Below are positions 40,130 to 50,436 of a DNA stretch of 64,000 bases, one piece after another (within the stretch, counting starts at the first letter, position 1; each line of letters begins with the position of its first letter). The DNA lies in the NCBI GenBank assembly GCA_003116975.1, contig BGKB01000064.1:264567-328566 (forward strand), read 5' to 3'. The position numbers and the translations under genes were made by a program. This stretch comes from Aurantiochytrium sp. KH105. Lineage: Eukaryota; Sar; Bigyra; Thraustochytrida; Thraustochytriidae. The notes under the pieces were generated by a model that saw only the letters and a list, made by a program, of their open reading frames with translations, searched no databases and was not told where the DNA came from.

Positions 40130-42547
40130 TCATGATGAAGAAGAGGATGACGATGACAATGGCAACAAGTGCTCGTGCAGAAAGAGCAAGAGCTCAAAGA
40201 CCGCGTTGAGGTTCTGCTCCGTCGGTGCAATGGCATGACCGCTGTCTGGAAACATGTAAAGCTTCGAGGGCACGCCGCGCTCGCGAAGACTATAATGGAA
40301 ATAAACGCCCTGGTGCGGCGGCACGCGCAAGTCCGAACTGCCCAGCAACGTCAGACACGGGATGCTCACGTTGGCTGCCACGCTCACAGGCGAACGCTCA
40401 TACAACAACTGCGTGCGCTCCGCCGTGACAACATGTTCGAGTGGTTTGCCCTCTGCCGACCCAAGAACCCAATCTGGAATGTCTGTTGCCACTAAATTGT
40501 AGTTGAGATTGAGAACTGGGTTCCAAAGCGCTGCGGCGCAAAAGAGGTCCTTGTACTGCGGATGGCCCGCCAGCCAGCCCGTGAGAAAACCGCCATGCGA
40601 TCCGCCATAGACGGCCACGCGTTTCGGGTCAAGCACATTTGCGTGCTCCTCAAGTGCGCGTTGCACAAGTTGGCCGCAGTCATCAACGTCGGCCACCCCG
40701 ATCTCGCCCACAAGTGCATTCAAAAGGTCCTCGCCAAAGCCCACCGAGCCACGGTAGTTCAATACAAAGACAGCAACACCTTGCTGGAAAAGAAAACTTT
40801 TCAACAACGAGAACGCGTCTCGTGGTGACGCGCTGAACGGGCCGCCATGAATAATCACTACACATGGCAAGTCGCCTTTGCTCACCGTCGATGACGCGTC
40901 CTTCATGTACGCGAGGTAACCCTCTGCGCCGCTTGGGATGCTCACGCGGTGTTCGTGCAGAGACGCGCGTGTGAAAAGCCAATCGCACGGAGCCTCCTTG
41001 TCGGCAATGCTTCTTGACACTTTCAAGTGTGGCTTGTTCCCATCGAGACGATCGTAAAGAGTTATGGCCACAATGCCACGAGAAGGTTTCTCGCGATCTG
41101 TAAAGCGCAAGAGCAGTATCTTTCCTGGGTGCGTGGTGGACGTGAAACGGATGAGAGCGCAGGCATCACGGATCTTGATTAGCTCGTATTCGCCTTCATT
41201 GAGGCTTTCGCTGCTCTCGTCGCACGAGATTTCCAAGGCAGTTGCCTCATCTGTAGCGTCGAGGTCTACGAGAAACACAAGGTTCTGTCCTTGCGAAGGG
41301 GATTGCATCAAAAACCAGCGCGACGAAGGATCCCGGGCAAAGAGAAAGTTTGCCGCGCGAAGCGACCCATGGTAGCCGTAAATACCGGCAAATGCGCCCT
41401 TGGTTCCGGGTTCGGGTCTCTCGCGCTTGCGATTCACCACGACGCGCAAGTTCTCCAGCGCCGACCCAGAGAGTGTTGCCGCGTAAAGCTCAAAGCATGT
41501 CGTATGGCTGACAAATTCATCTTCGCGTCCGAAAAACACGAGCTGCCCACTACAACGCGCATACTGGGCTGCATAGGCAAGAGCCAGATGAGGCGTGAGA
41601 CAGGTGCACGCGTCCTTGCCTTTGTCGTCACCTGTTGCTTTGAGAGCATCGAGTGGCAAAAAGTAGAGCCGCGTCGTACGGTTGAGACAAAAGTTGAGAC
41701 CCAATTTCCGTACAGGAGTCTCCACGCCGCTAAAGATGAGACCGTCTCCAGCGAATTGTGGATCCGTCGGAACAAGGTTCTCGGGAATGCATTCAATCTT
41801 TTGCACTGGATCAGAACCTTCAAAATCCCAAAGAAAAATACTCGCCCGCGTCTTGCCCTCGAGCGTTTCGCCAAAGCTATCTTCATATTCGTACTTTGCT
41901 TCCCAAAAGGGCTTGTCTTCTTTGACTTTATTCGCAGCTGTCTCATCTTCTGTGTTCGTCTCTTTCGTTCCTTCCTTGTTGTCAGGCGCAAAGGCGTTCG
42001 CATAACCTTTGGGTTTCGCCTCCTCGCCCACAAAGACGACCTTGTTTCCATCCGGACTCCACCGAATGCCACCAAACACAGCGTCATTGTAGAGTTTTGA
42101 GGCCACCTCGGAAAGTTTTACGGCTTTCACAAGTCCGTGGCCAGGTGCCCAGAGCTCAAGCCAGAGCTCCTTGTCGTCCTTGGCCCCTTTGCGGACGCGA
42201 ACACTACGCGGAGACACTTTAGGATCAGCCTCGGCAGAATCCTGAAAACGACTCTCGAGCACCAAGGATCCACCGCTGCGCGCATCTTCCGGCACAGTAT
42301 CCAGACAGATAGCCTTTGTCTGGCTCGCTCCGGGCGCGAGGGCCTCGCTCGGCACGAGGTAGCGCTCGCGAGAGCCAACGTCTTGCATACGCACCGGGTC
42401 CACCTGCGAGAGCCGCAGGGTCACCACGCACGGCGCGCCGTCGACGCTGCCGGGCAGAGGGTCAATGTCCCCGCCTGCGATGCCGGGCCCCGCGCCCTCG
42501 CGCAGCGCCTGCAGGCCCGCTGCCACGCGCGCGCGCCGTGCCGCCAT
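40130..42547 (-). CDS. Acylaminoacyl-peptidase (APEH-like serine peptidase)
   Basis: The 805-residue protein is an S9C-type prolyl-oligopeptidase relative that removes N-acylated amino acids from blocked peptides. An N-terminal beta-propeller (about residues 25-520, with FGGIRWSPDGNKVVFVGE) is followed by the alpha/beta hydrolase domain: VVIIHGGPFSASPRDAFS, LNYRGSVGFGEDLL, and the nucleophile elbow AVYGGSHGGFL (Ser near residue 650). LLGSSDLRVPPHQG carries the Asp and PDSGHAI the His, so the triad is complete. Length slightly exceeds the usual 730. The first ATG is at 42547; the open frame beyond starts from GTG. The last nine residues are a Ser run encoded by a CAT/CTT-like simple repeat in which the stop codon lies. 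Cytosolic location is inferred. Confidence 0.94.
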   Translation of the reverse strand: MAARRARVAAGLQALREGAGPGIAGGDIDPLPGSVDGAPCVVTLRLSQVDPVRMQDVGSRERYLVPSEALAPGASQTKAICLDTVPEDARSGGSLVLESRFQDSAEADPKVSPRSVRVRKGAKDDKELWLELWAPGHGLVKAVKLSEVASKLYNDAVFGGIRWSPDGNKVVFVGEEAKPKGYANAFAPDNKEGTKETNTEDETAANKVKEDKPFWEAKYEYEDSFGETLEGKTRASIFLWDFEGSDPVQKIECIPENLVPTDPQFAGDGLIFSGVETPVRKLGLNFCLNRTTRLYFLPLDALKATGDDKGKDACTCLTPHLALAYAAQYARCSGQLVFFGREDEFVSHTTCFELYAATLSGSALENLRVVVNRKRERPEPGTKGAFAGIYGYHGSLRAANFLFARDPSSRWFLMQSPSQGQNLVFLVDLDATDEATALEISCDESSESLNEGEYELIKIRDACALIRFTSTTHPGKILLLRFTDREKPSRGIVAITLYDRLDGNKPHLKVSRSIADKEAPCDWLFTRASLHEHRVSIPSGAEGYLAYMKDASSTVSKGDLPCVVIIHGGPFSASPRDAFSLLKSFLFQQGVAVFVLNYRGSVGFGEDLLNALVGEIGVADVDDCGQLVQRALEEHANVLDPKRVAVYGGSHGGFLTGWLAGHPQYKDLFCAAALWNPVLNLNYNLVATDIPDWVLGSAEGKPLEHVVTAERTQLLYERSPVSVAANVSIPCLTLLGSSDLRVPPHQGVYFHYSLRERGVPSKLYMFPDSGHAIAPTEQNLNAVFELLLFLHEHLLPLSSSSSSSS

Positions 42548-42809
42548 TCTTCTTGCGGGCTTTAGATTGCTGGTTCGATCTTTGCTCTGCTTCGTCGCTT
42601 TGCTTCGATCCACGAAAGAAAGACGAACTCTGGGCTCCGTAACGGTGCATGAAACCGCGGCAAACGTAACCTACGCAACCTAACGACCACGCGCGCTCTC
42701 TCTCTCTCGCTCTCCAACTCGCTCTTTCGTCTCGTCCAAGCCACGCGCGCACGACCCGCCAGGTCCCTTTCGCCTGCGCGAGGCGAGCGGACTCCGGGCC
42801 CGAGACGCC

Positions 42810-43943
42810 ATGGCAGGGGAGCCAAGGCCGAGCCCTGCCGCGTCTCCGCGTGGTGACGCGGCCGAGGGGGCTGCCGAGGCAATAGGCCGGGGCGACGAGG
42901 CCAGCGGCAAGAGTGGCGGCCAAGACGATGCCGCCGAGGACAAGAAGAGGGGCTCGGAAGACGCTGCCTCGACGACAGAGCCAACGAAGCAGGCCGAGAA
43001 ACAGGTTGCCGTCAGCGGAGAAAACGCAGCGGCCTCTGCCAAGGCGACAAGGGCTCGAGGAGGCGGCCTGGCTCCGAATGGGAGCGCCAAGTTTGTGCGC
43101 GTCGGGATCTCAGGACGATCAAAAGCAACTGAAGCTCACGAACGCCTTCGGCCATCCATCATGCTTGTGCCACCCGAAAAGTCGATCAGCGCCGAGATTC
43201 CAGTGCCCAGGTCCTCTGTGCCCTCAGATGTTGCCACGCAAAGCTCGACAACTCCCGCTCCATTCGCATCTTCTCCGGGTGCAAATGGCATGGCTCTTTC
43301 ACATTCCAATGCTCCGACACAAACACAGCGACCAGGAAAACGCCCGAGACCCTTGAATTCGCTGGCATCGACCTCTTCTGTAATGTCTTCGGTCCTGCAA
43401 CACCATCAGCAACAGGCTCAACAAGCACAGAGACAAGCGCAAGGAGCAGCGGGTCGTGAAGGTCAGCAGCCCTCGCAAGTCATCAAAGCAAGGGATCCAA
43501 AAGTCAAGGCCGTCATTGCCAAGCTGGCAAAGCAACGAAAACAACAACAACAACAACAACAACAACAGCTGCATACGCCGGGCCAAGAGGGACAAAATGC
43601 AAAGCAGCGAAAGCAGAAACAAAAACATCGGCAAAAGCCACGAGTTGCTCACATGCAAACGCAATCCCCAATATCAGCAAACACCAGCTCGCTTCGACGG
43701 AACGGTGCCAACTCTCGAGTCTACAGTGGAGAGAATTCAGATCAAAGGCTCTCGTTTTCTTCAGTACCTTCAGCTGCGGAGTCCTGGCTGACGTTCGCGC
43801 CTGGTAACGAGAATCCTGGAGAGATAGCATCCAATACAAACGTTGGCTCATGGCCGGCATGGACCAAGGATATTTCTCGAGAAGCAAGCTTTCTCCTTCC
43901 TCTTCTCAAGCAAGCTCGCGAGCGCAGGGGGCAGCATCCTTGA
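42810..43943 (+). CDS. Disordered polyQ protein of unknown function
   Basis: I do not recognise this 377-residue protein. It starts in a strong context (GCCATGG) 262 bases from the divergent peptidase gene. It is Ala/Ser/Gln-rich throughout, with a Gln tract near residue 200-215 and a nine-Gln run near residue 245 encoded by a CAA repeat (43541-43567). A basic KQRKQKQKHRQKPR stretch near residue 270 may be a nuclear or RNA-binding signal. A short conserved-looking segment (AKFVRVGISGRSKATEAHERLRPSI) lies near residue 95. The C-terminus (WPAWTKDISREASFLLPLL) is amphipathic. No enzymatic domain is visible. The frame, context and biased composition support a real gene, but a spurious frame cannot be excluded. 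Confidence 0.55.
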   Translation: MAGEPRPSPAASPRGDAAEGAAEAIGRGDEASGKSGGQDDAAEDKKRGSEDAASTTEPTKQAEKQVAVSGENAAASAKATRARGGGLAPNGSAKFVRVGISGRSKATEAHERLRPSIMLVPPEKSISAEIPVPRSSVPSDVATQSSTTPAPFASSPGANGMALSHSNAPTQTQRPGKRPRPLNSLASTSSVMSSVLQHHQQQAQQAQRQAQGAAGREGQQPSQVIKARDPKVKAVIAKLAKQRKQQQQQQQQQLHTPGQEGQNAKQRKQKQKHRQKPRVAHMQTQSPISANTSSLRRNGANSRVYSGENSDQRLSFSSVPSAAESWLTFAPGNENPGEIASNTNVGSWPAWTKDISREASFLLPLLKQARERRGQHP

Positions 43944-44280
43944 TTTCTTTATGACCACTCACACTCCTCTTAGGTATGTGAAAATTTTTTACGAAACTGA
44001 CCCGAGTACACACGTCGCTCGCTAGCCGTTTCACTATGTCCCGAACTTGTTGAAGCTGCCGGGGGACATGCATCGCCAGCAGCAGCCAGCCGGCCGGCGA
44101 GCGAGCCAGACAGAGGCGGCTGAAGCAAGCGCGGCGAATCAGGGCGTTTCGTGTAGAGAATGGATGATCGCGCTGCTTGACCTCCGCTGCCGCAGCCGCG
44201 TCGCCTCGGCCACGCGCTTCATGCTTTCTTTCGTTTCACGATTCTTTCTTTTTTCCTTTTCTTCTTTTCTTTGCGAGACG

Positions 44281-44281
44281 G

Positions 44282-44376
<95 letters not shown>

Positions 44377-44378
44377 AA
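44281..44378. repeat. GAAA microsatellite, about 24 units
   Basis: A nearly perfect GAAA tetramer run of 98 bases, the longest simple repeat in the window. Confidence 0.97.
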
Positions 44379-44493
44379 CGGGAAATCATGTGCCAGGCAA
44401 ATAGCCAGAACAGAAGTCGATCGATCGGTTGGGCGCCGCGGAATTCTGAGGCGGCCTGACGTGAGTTCCAAGGACAGAAACCGAGTGCGGCCG

Positions 44494-44535
44494 CCTTGCC
44501 TTGCCTTGCCTTGCTTTGCCTTGCCTTGCCTTGCC
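44494..44535. repeat. CCTTG pentamer repeat
   Basis: About eight CCTTG units with one CTTTG variant. Confidence 0.9.
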
Positions 44536-44734
44536 TTCTCTGCCGCCGGGTGCCACGGTGTAGAACCGAGGCTTTGGGGGGCGACTGCTCTCGAGCAAGC
44601 AACAGCAAGCAGCAAAAGGGTAACATAACGCCTTTGAGCGCACAGCCAGGGGCGCCGCGCAGCCGGTGTTGCTGAGGCGTAGGTAGAGGTCGGCGGCGAT
44701 TGGCGAAGGTAAAGGACGTTCATAGTTCTGCACC

Positions 44735-44805
44735 GCTCGGCTCGGCTCGGCTCGGCTCGGCTCGGCTCGGCTCGGCTCGGCTCGGCTCGGCTCGGCACGG
44801 CACGG
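44735..44805. repeat. CTCGG pentamer repeat
   Basis: About fourteen CTCGG units, the last ones CACGG, ending about 100 bases before a start codon. Confidence 0.95.
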
Positions 44806-44907
44806 GTACAGCTCGGCACAGCAAACCCGAGCCTCGCGAAACAATCCCGTGCGCAGGAACCGCTGCAAGACCAGATAAGAAAATAGTATAAAGAACAGGA
44901 AACAAGG

Positions 44908-46275
44908 ATGCAGCACTACGAGCCTCAAGTGATCCGACAGCAGCGGCCTGTGCTCGTCAACACGCACGTTGTTGGCGACAAACGCGTGCAGCTCTGGCAC
45001 GAGCAGCGTCCCGCCTTCGATGGCCATACCACCTCGCGCGACGTCTACCACGCGCATCCTCTTGAAGCCGGCAAGCGTGGCGTCGCGCCCCCAGGCAACT
45101 TGTGCACCGACAAGAACAGCAAGTTCTACGGCTCGACCACGAGCAAGGAGTCCTACATTGAGCATCGAATTGAGGCTCCCGCGCGCAGCTGCACGGAAGA
45201 GAAATTCCAACCGAGCAACGCACGCTTCTATGGAACCACAACTTCGGCAGAAGCCTACATCCCTCATAGTGTAGGGCCCGCCAAATCGCTTGCGCCTGTG
45301 CCTGCAGAACGGTCAAACTTGCCTTTTTACGGAACAACCACTTCGCGAGAAACCTACCAACCCCATGCAGCGACCGCGCCGTCCGTGCCGAGCTCATCGG
45401 CGCGCGATACACACATTTCCGTCGGGACTGGCTCGCAATTTTACGGCGATACGACTGCGAAGAATGCATACGGTGCCCCGGGGGCTCACGACCCGACCAA
45501 ACCGATTGTACCTGCAGGCAAATCTCTCGAGGGCGTGCTCTCGACAAACGATGGAACGCGCTTTCAGGGTGAGTCCACGTCGCGAGGAACTTTTGTTGCT
45601 CATGACATCCAGCCTCGCGTCCTTCCGGCGTCCATTGCGTGGGAACCCAACAAGGCCTACTTTTACGGAACCACGACCAACGCTGACTCGTACCCAGCGC
45701 ACCTCGTGCAGCCCATGGAACGCAATCGCGGCCCCTCGCATTCTGCCGTCACTAATGCTCCATTCCAGAGCGCCACGGAATCCCGCGAACGTTTCATGGC
45801 GCCTGGCAACGTCGAGCCTGTGCGAGCCACCCACCCGGTGGGCAACCTCCACGTCGACCATGCGCACTTCCAGGGTACTTCGACGTCGCAAGACACCTTT
45901 CGAGGCTGGCAACTTCCTGTGCAGAGGCTTCCCGTTGGACTCGAGACCGTGAATGATGTTTTCCATGTAATGATTCCGGAGCGCCAGCGTCTTCCTGCCG
46001 AGCATGCACAGGTCTTTACGACTGTCACTGACGGCCAGACTTCTGTTCAGATCACCGTTCGTCAGGGAATCTCGGGACGGGCCTCTGAGAACACCGTGCT
46101 CGCCTCCTTTGAGCTTGTAGGCATCGATCCCGCGGCGTGTGGCTCGCCGCAGATCCTCGTCACCTTCTCCATCAACGAGCATTCGCGTCTCCACATTGAC
46201 GCTGTCGACAAAATCACCGGCAAGGCCCAGCACATTGCCATTGACCGCGACATCAACGCTTCTGCGTTTAACTAA
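44908..46275 (+). CDS. SAXO/MAP6-like repeat protein fused to an Hsp70 substrate-binding domain
   Basis: The 455-residue product has two parts. Residues 37-334 hold nine copies of a 14-residue motif of the form F.G.TTSR..Y..H, at residues 37, 73, 107, 140, 178, 219, 252, 286 and 321, spaced 33-41 residues apart. This resembles the microtubule-binding modules of SAXO/MAP6 (STOP) proteins, which line ciliary doublets. Residues 342-448 match the beta-sandwich substrate-binding domain of Hsp70: PVGLETVNDVFHVMIP, HAQVFTTVTDGQTSVQI, ASFELVGIDPA, SPQILVTFSIN and IDAVDKITGKA follow the Hsp70 order exactly. There is no ATPase domain and no helical lid. The Hsp70 match is strong; the SAXO assignment is by pattern. 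A flagellar microtubule-bound chaperone-like role is inference. It is in tandem with the kinesin gene. Confidence 0.85.
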   Translation: MQHYEPQVIRQQRPVLVNTHVVGDKRVQLWHEQRPAFDGHTTSRDVYHAHPLEAGKRGVAPPGNLCTDKNSKFYGSTTSKESYIEHRIEAPARSCTEEKFQPSNARFYGTTTSAEAYIPHSVGPAKSLAPVPAERSNLPFYGTTTSRETYQPHAATAPSVPSSSARDTHISVGTGSQFYGDTTAKNAYGAPGAHDPTKPIVPAGKSLEGVLSTNDGTRFQGESTSRGTFVAHDIQPRVLPASIAWEPNKAYFYGTTTNADSYPAHLVQPMERNRGPSHSAVTNAPFQSATESRERFMAPGNVEPVRATHPVGNLHVDHAHFQGTSTSQDTFRGWQLPVQRLPVGLETVNDVFHVMIPERQRLPAEHAQVFTTVTDGQTSVQITVRQGISGRASENTVLASFELVGIDPAACGSPQILVTFSINEHSRLHIDAVDKITGKAQHIAIDRDINASAFN

Positions 46276-46779
46276 GCTCTCCGCGCTTCCTTGCATGTCA
46301 CATCATCTTGCCTTTGTCTTGTAGACCCTGCAGAAATTAATCATCGAAAAGTTTCCCCCTCACCCAATTAGGTTTTGGTTTTTTCACAAATGATGCGAAG
46401 CCACACGAGTCTTTGGTCTAAACAACTAGCTAGGGCTAGGAGACACGTCTTCCCCTTGGTGAATGTACTCCATACGGCATGGAGTCCATATTATTTCTTA
46501 TCATATTCATCTTTCCGCGTCATGTCAATGGTGTGGCTCATGGTGCCTCCCTCCATCATGATCGTGCGACTCCGTCGTGTTCCCTGCATTCCCCAATAAC
46601 CGTCTCTCTCTCTCTCTGTGTCTTTCGCTTTGGGAGTCGGGACGGAGAGAGAGAGAGGGGGAGGGGGGGGGTTGTTGAAGGAGAGAAGGGAACAAACCAC
46701 CATCACTCAGGAGCGCGCACGGCCAAGCGAGCTCCAGTCGGCCGACCGCTTGTGGAGAGACTGACCGCTCGACGGGACC
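46276..46779. other. Intergenic, kinesin upstream region
   Basis: No gene. It contains CT-rich and GA-rich dinucleotide tracts near 46605-46660 and a G-rich run near 46656-46671. Confidence 0.5.
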
Positions 46780-49700
46780 ATGTTTATTAACAGGCTGGCC
46801 TTTGGGTCCTTCAAAACGGGCCTCGAGGACAACCTGCGACGCGCCGTGGAAAGCATGGAAAACGTCGTCAAAAACAACTTTGGTGACGAGGACGAAGAGG
46901 CTTCCGACCACTATCGGCAGATTGAAGTGTACAAGCAGCTTCTCGTCGAGATGGAGCTCGGCCAGCTCAAGGTCCTACGCGAATATCAAAAGCTCTTCGC
47001 GGAGAAAGAAGCCAGGATCGCCGACCTCACCTCAAAGCAAGACATCGACAGCAACAACATCGATAACAACACCACCAACCCTGTAGCGTCCGACAATAAA
47101 AAAGGTAGCGCTGATCATGAGAGTGGCGAAGGTGACACAGACGAGACCGATCGGACGCGTCAGGAAGAGGCCAAGGATGACGCCGAGTGGGTCCGCGACT
47201 GGGAGGCGCAAATGAAGACCAATATTTCCGAGAAAATGGACGCCCTCGTGCAGGCTCGCGAACACCGGGAAACCGCACGCATTCTCCGTGAACAGCTCGA
47301 CTCTCTCAAGGACCACGTGCGTGCCCAAGACGCCAAGGTTGATCAACTCGAACGTCTCGAAAACTTGCGCAAGGACAAGGAGCAAGGCGATGAAAACGCC
47401 TTGGACACGCTGGCGCTAGAGTACTCAAAGCTCTCACAAGAGGCGGAAGAGGCAAGTCAGCGTGCGAACGAAACGGCACGCGAACGCGACGAACTTCGCA
47501 AACAGTGCGAGAGACAGCGTGAACAGCTCACTGTTCTGGTACAGACTGGCGCTGGAGGTCCTGATGCATCTGCTGCGGCAGCAGCACTCGCAGAGAATTC
47601 TACTGCACTCGAGAATATGGCGCGTATGGAGTCTAAGCTGGAAGATCGTGAGCGCGAACTTGAGCAGCTCCGCGCAAGACTTGCCGAGTACACGACATCG
47701 GAGGCCAAGGCTAAGGAGGACATTGCGCAGGAACGAGATGCAAATACCAAGGCCCTCGAAGCGCAGCTTGAAACTCTGCGCATTAGTGAAATTAAACTAC
47801 AAGAGCAGCTCGCGAGCGCCCAAGCCATCTCGGAGGCGAACCAAGCCGAGGATCAGACCGAGGAAATGCGCACCCTCCGCGAAACCTTGGAGAATAAGAC
47901 AACAGAGATTGCCTCGCTCAAGGCGTTGCAGGAGAAACTTGAAGGGGAAGCAGAGTCCTTGCGCGAGAAGTCGAGCACTCTGCAAAAAGAACTCGATACG
48001 GCAGGGGTAAATGCGGCAAGCTCGGTAGAGGAGCAACAGAAGGAAATCTCGTCTCTCCGTCAAGATCTCGACGCCAAGACGGCTGCGCTCCAAAAAGCAG
48101 AATGTGCGCGAAAGGAGATTGAAGATGATTTCAAAGCGCGAATTGCGACACTTCAGGAAAGAGAGACTGACTTGGTCCAAAAAATCTCCGCGCTCGAAGA
48201 AAAGTCTCTGGAAATGCAACAGGCTTTCGAGGCAAAAGAAACGCAACTCGAGGCCCTTCGCGGCGAAATGAAGACTTTGCGAGAGTCCTTCGAGTCTCAA
48301 GTGGAGCGTCTCGAATCCGAGGTGCAATCTGCGCGCGCAAGTGAGACAGAAGCAAATGAACGGCTGGGCGCTGCCGAAAAGCACGCCAACGCACTCCGCG
48401 ACGAAGTTGCTTCGCGAGAAGCTGCTCTTGAAGAGAAATCAAGGGCACTTGACGAGTCCGAACAGGCCATGGCAACTGCTCGCGAGAGCCATGAGACCGC
48501 TATGACCTCGGTTCAAGCAAAGCTTCAACAGAGCGTGCAGCAGCTCAAGGAGTCGAGCACGGCGCTCGCCGACCTCGAGAAACTTAAGGAAGAAATGGAA
48601 CGCGAGCACGAGGAGGAGCGCGAAGAGGCAGCAAAGATTCGTGCTGAGATCGAGGACACCTTTCACTCCACGGTGGAACGTCTCGAGGAGGAAATGGAGC
48701 GGCGAGAGCAAGAGTCGCTGGCCGGCTTGGCTCAATTCAAACAAGAGTTCGAAGAGCGAATTGCCAGTATTAAAGCGGAGCGCGATGCAGCGCTGGCCGC
48801 GACGGAGGAGGTGAAAAGACAGGCAGAGGCTGCCCAAGCAGCAGCGCTTGCTGCACTTGAAGATGAGCTCATGGGTCAGGTCGACGAGTACCGGCAACGG
48901 TATATCCGCGAGAGCTCGCTTCGAAAGCGCGTTCACAACGAACTCATGGACCTCAAGGGCAACATTCGCGTCTATTGTCGCGTACGTCCGGTGTTACCTA
49001 TGGAGCGCAAAAGGTCTTCCACAGATGCTCTCGATGTCACGTCCTTCCCTGTCGAGAACGAGATTGAAATTACACGCGATGAGGCATCGACGAACCGATT
49101 TGAGTTCGACGCCGTCTTTGCACAAAAGTCAACGCAAGAGCAAGTCTTTGAGGACATAAGTCCGCTTGTCACGAGCACACTCGATGGCTACGATGTTTGC
49201 ATCTTTGCATATGGGCAGACGGGCAGTGGTAAGACGTTCACCATGGAGGGCAGCCGCGAGAACCCAGGTGTGAATCTTCGCGCTCTGCAGCGTCTCTTTC
49301 AGCTGCGGCACGATCGTCGCGAAGAGGAGACGTTTGCGTTTTCTGTGAGCATTTTGGAAATTTACAATGAGTCTGTGCGGGATCTCTTGGCACGAAGCGA
49401 TGCGGGGCCCGGGCCGCGCGCCAAGCTCGATCTTCGTGTCGCTAGTAATGGCACGGTCTTTGTGCAGGACTTGCAGTCTGTGCAAGTCGACTGTATGGAG
49501 GATGTGGAGGTGGCCATGCGCAGGGCTCAGGGCAACCGAGCCGTGGGGGCACACAGTATGAACGAGCACTCTTCGCGGTCGCACCTCGTGTTTATGCTGA
49601 GTATTGAAGGTCGCAATCACATTACGGGTCTCAAGACGCGATCAAAGCTGAATCTCATCGATCTTGCAGGCAGCGAACGGGTGTCCAAGACGGATGCCTC

Positions 49701-50163
49701 GGGGGACCGCCTCAAGGAAGCACAAAACATCAACAAGAGTCTCTCGGCCCTGGGCGATGTCATCGCTGCCCTTGGAGATGCCAAGGCGCGGCAGCAGCAC
49801 GTCCCCTATCGGAACTCGAAGCTGACACACCTTTTGCAGAATTCGCTTGGGGGCGGATCCAAGGTTGCCATGTTTGTGAACATTTCCCCGGTGCAGATCA
49901 ATGCGCCAGAGTCGATTTGCTCTCTTAATTTTGCGGCGCGATGCCGCAAAGTGCAACTTGGTCAGGCCAAGCGCAAGGGCGGTGACTCTGCAGAGCTGAA
50001 AAAGTATAAGCGCATTGTAGAGGATCTTCGCGCCCAGATTGCAGGAAGCCAGACACGCTCGCTCAGCGCCTCCACGTCTTCGTTGTCATCGCTCACGGGC
50101 TCTTCAGCAGGTACTCCCCGCAAGTCTCGCAAACTCGTAACGCCTGCGTCTGCGAGCAAGTAA
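46780..50163 (+). CDS. Kinesin-14, C-terminal motor
   Basis: The 1127-residue protein has an N-terminal globular segment (1-70), a long coiled coil rich in Glu/Gln/Lys/Arg (about 110-720) and a motor domain at the C-terminus (about 726-1057). The motor directly follows the neck sequence KRVHNELMDLKGNIRVYCRVRP, which is typical of minus-end-directed kinesin-14. P-loop GQTGSGKT (about 811), switch I NEHSSRSH, switch II DLAGSE and the NINKSLSALGDVI and YRNSKLTHLL helices are intact. The tail after the motor is Ser-rich and basic. It probably acts in spindle organisation or other microtubule transport; a flagellar role is possible given its neighbour. The first ATG, in context ACCATGT, is used. 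Confidence 0.95.
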   Translation: MFINRLAFGSFKTGLEDNLRRAVESMENVVKNNFGDEDEEASDHYRQIEVYKQLLVEMELGQLKVLREYQKLFAEKEARIADLTSKQDIDSNNIDNNTTNPVASDNKKGSADHESGEGDTDETDRTRQEEAKDDAEWVRDWEAQMKTNISEKMDALVQAREHRETARILREQLDSLKDHVRAQDAKVDQLERLENLRKDKEQGDENALDTLALEYSKLSQEAEEASQRANETARERDELRKQCERQREQLTVLVQTGAGGPDASAAAAALAENSTALENMARMESKLEDRERELEQLRARLAEYTTSEAKAKEDIAQERDANTKALEAQLETLRISEIKLQEQLASAQAISEANQAEDQTEEMRTLRETLENKTTEIASLKALQEKLEGEAESLREKSSTLQKELDTAGVNAASSVEEQQKEISSLRQDLDAKTAALQKAECARKEIEDDFKARIATLQERETDLVQKISALEEKSLEMQQAFEAKETQLEALRGEMKTLRESFESQVERLESEVQSARASETEANERLGAAEKHANALRDEVASREAALEEKSRALDESEQAMATARESHETAMTSVQAKLQQSVQQLKESSTALADLEKLKEEMEREHEEEREEAAKIRAEIEDTFHSTVERLEEEMERREQESLAGLAQFKQEFEERIASIKAERDAALAATEEVKRQAEAAQAAALAALEDELMGQVDEYRQRYIRESSLRKRVHNELMDLKGNIRVYCRVRPVLPMERKRSSTDALDVTSFPVENEIEITRDEASTNRFEFDAVFAQKSTQEQVFEDISPLVTSTLDGYDVCIFAYGQTGSGKTFTMEGSRENPGVNLRALQRLFQLRHDRREEETFAFSVSILEIYNESVRDLLARSDAGPGPRAKLDLRVASNGTVFVQDLQSVQVDCMEDVEVAMRRAQGNRAVGAHSMNEHSSRSHLVFMLSIEGRNHITGLKTRSKLNLIDLAGSERVSKTDASGDRLKEAQNINKSLSALGDVIAALGDAKARQQHVPYRNSKLTHLLQNSLGGGSKVAMFVNISPVQINAPESICSLNFAARCRKVQLGQAKRKGGDSAELKKYKRIVEDLRAQIAGSQTRSLSASTSSLSSLTGSSAGTPRKSRKLVTPASASK

Positions 50164-50436
50164 GCATTCGATTTTGCCTGCAGCATGTGTATGATAGAAG
50201 CGAAATGTAAAAGGTGATGGTGTGATTTATGTTTGTGGGTTTGTGTCGTTTTGCGCGCTAGATTTGATCGTACAGGGCCACCATAGCTTGAACCTTTTTT
50301 TTTTGATAGAGAAGAAGATGAAGAAGGAGAGCGAGGCCAACGACAGATTGGTCGCTTGATTGGAGCTTTGCAGGAGTTGCCCTTGTTTTGTTCTTTTCCT
50401 GTCTCTCTTGTGCGCAGTCTTGCGCTACAAATTCGT

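Larger units (their letters stand above)
43944..44907. other. Repeat-dense upstream region of the SAXO/Hsp70 gene
   Basis: No gene is supported. Three different simple repeats follow each other (GAAA, CCTTG, CTCGG). A TATAAAG sequence at about 44887 lies 20 bases before the ATG; whether it is a TATA box is uncertain. Confidence 0.6.

Noticed and set aside
44047-44628. 193-codon frame with a long Lys/Glu repeat
   Set aside because: It is only the translation of the GAAA microsatellite and its flanks.
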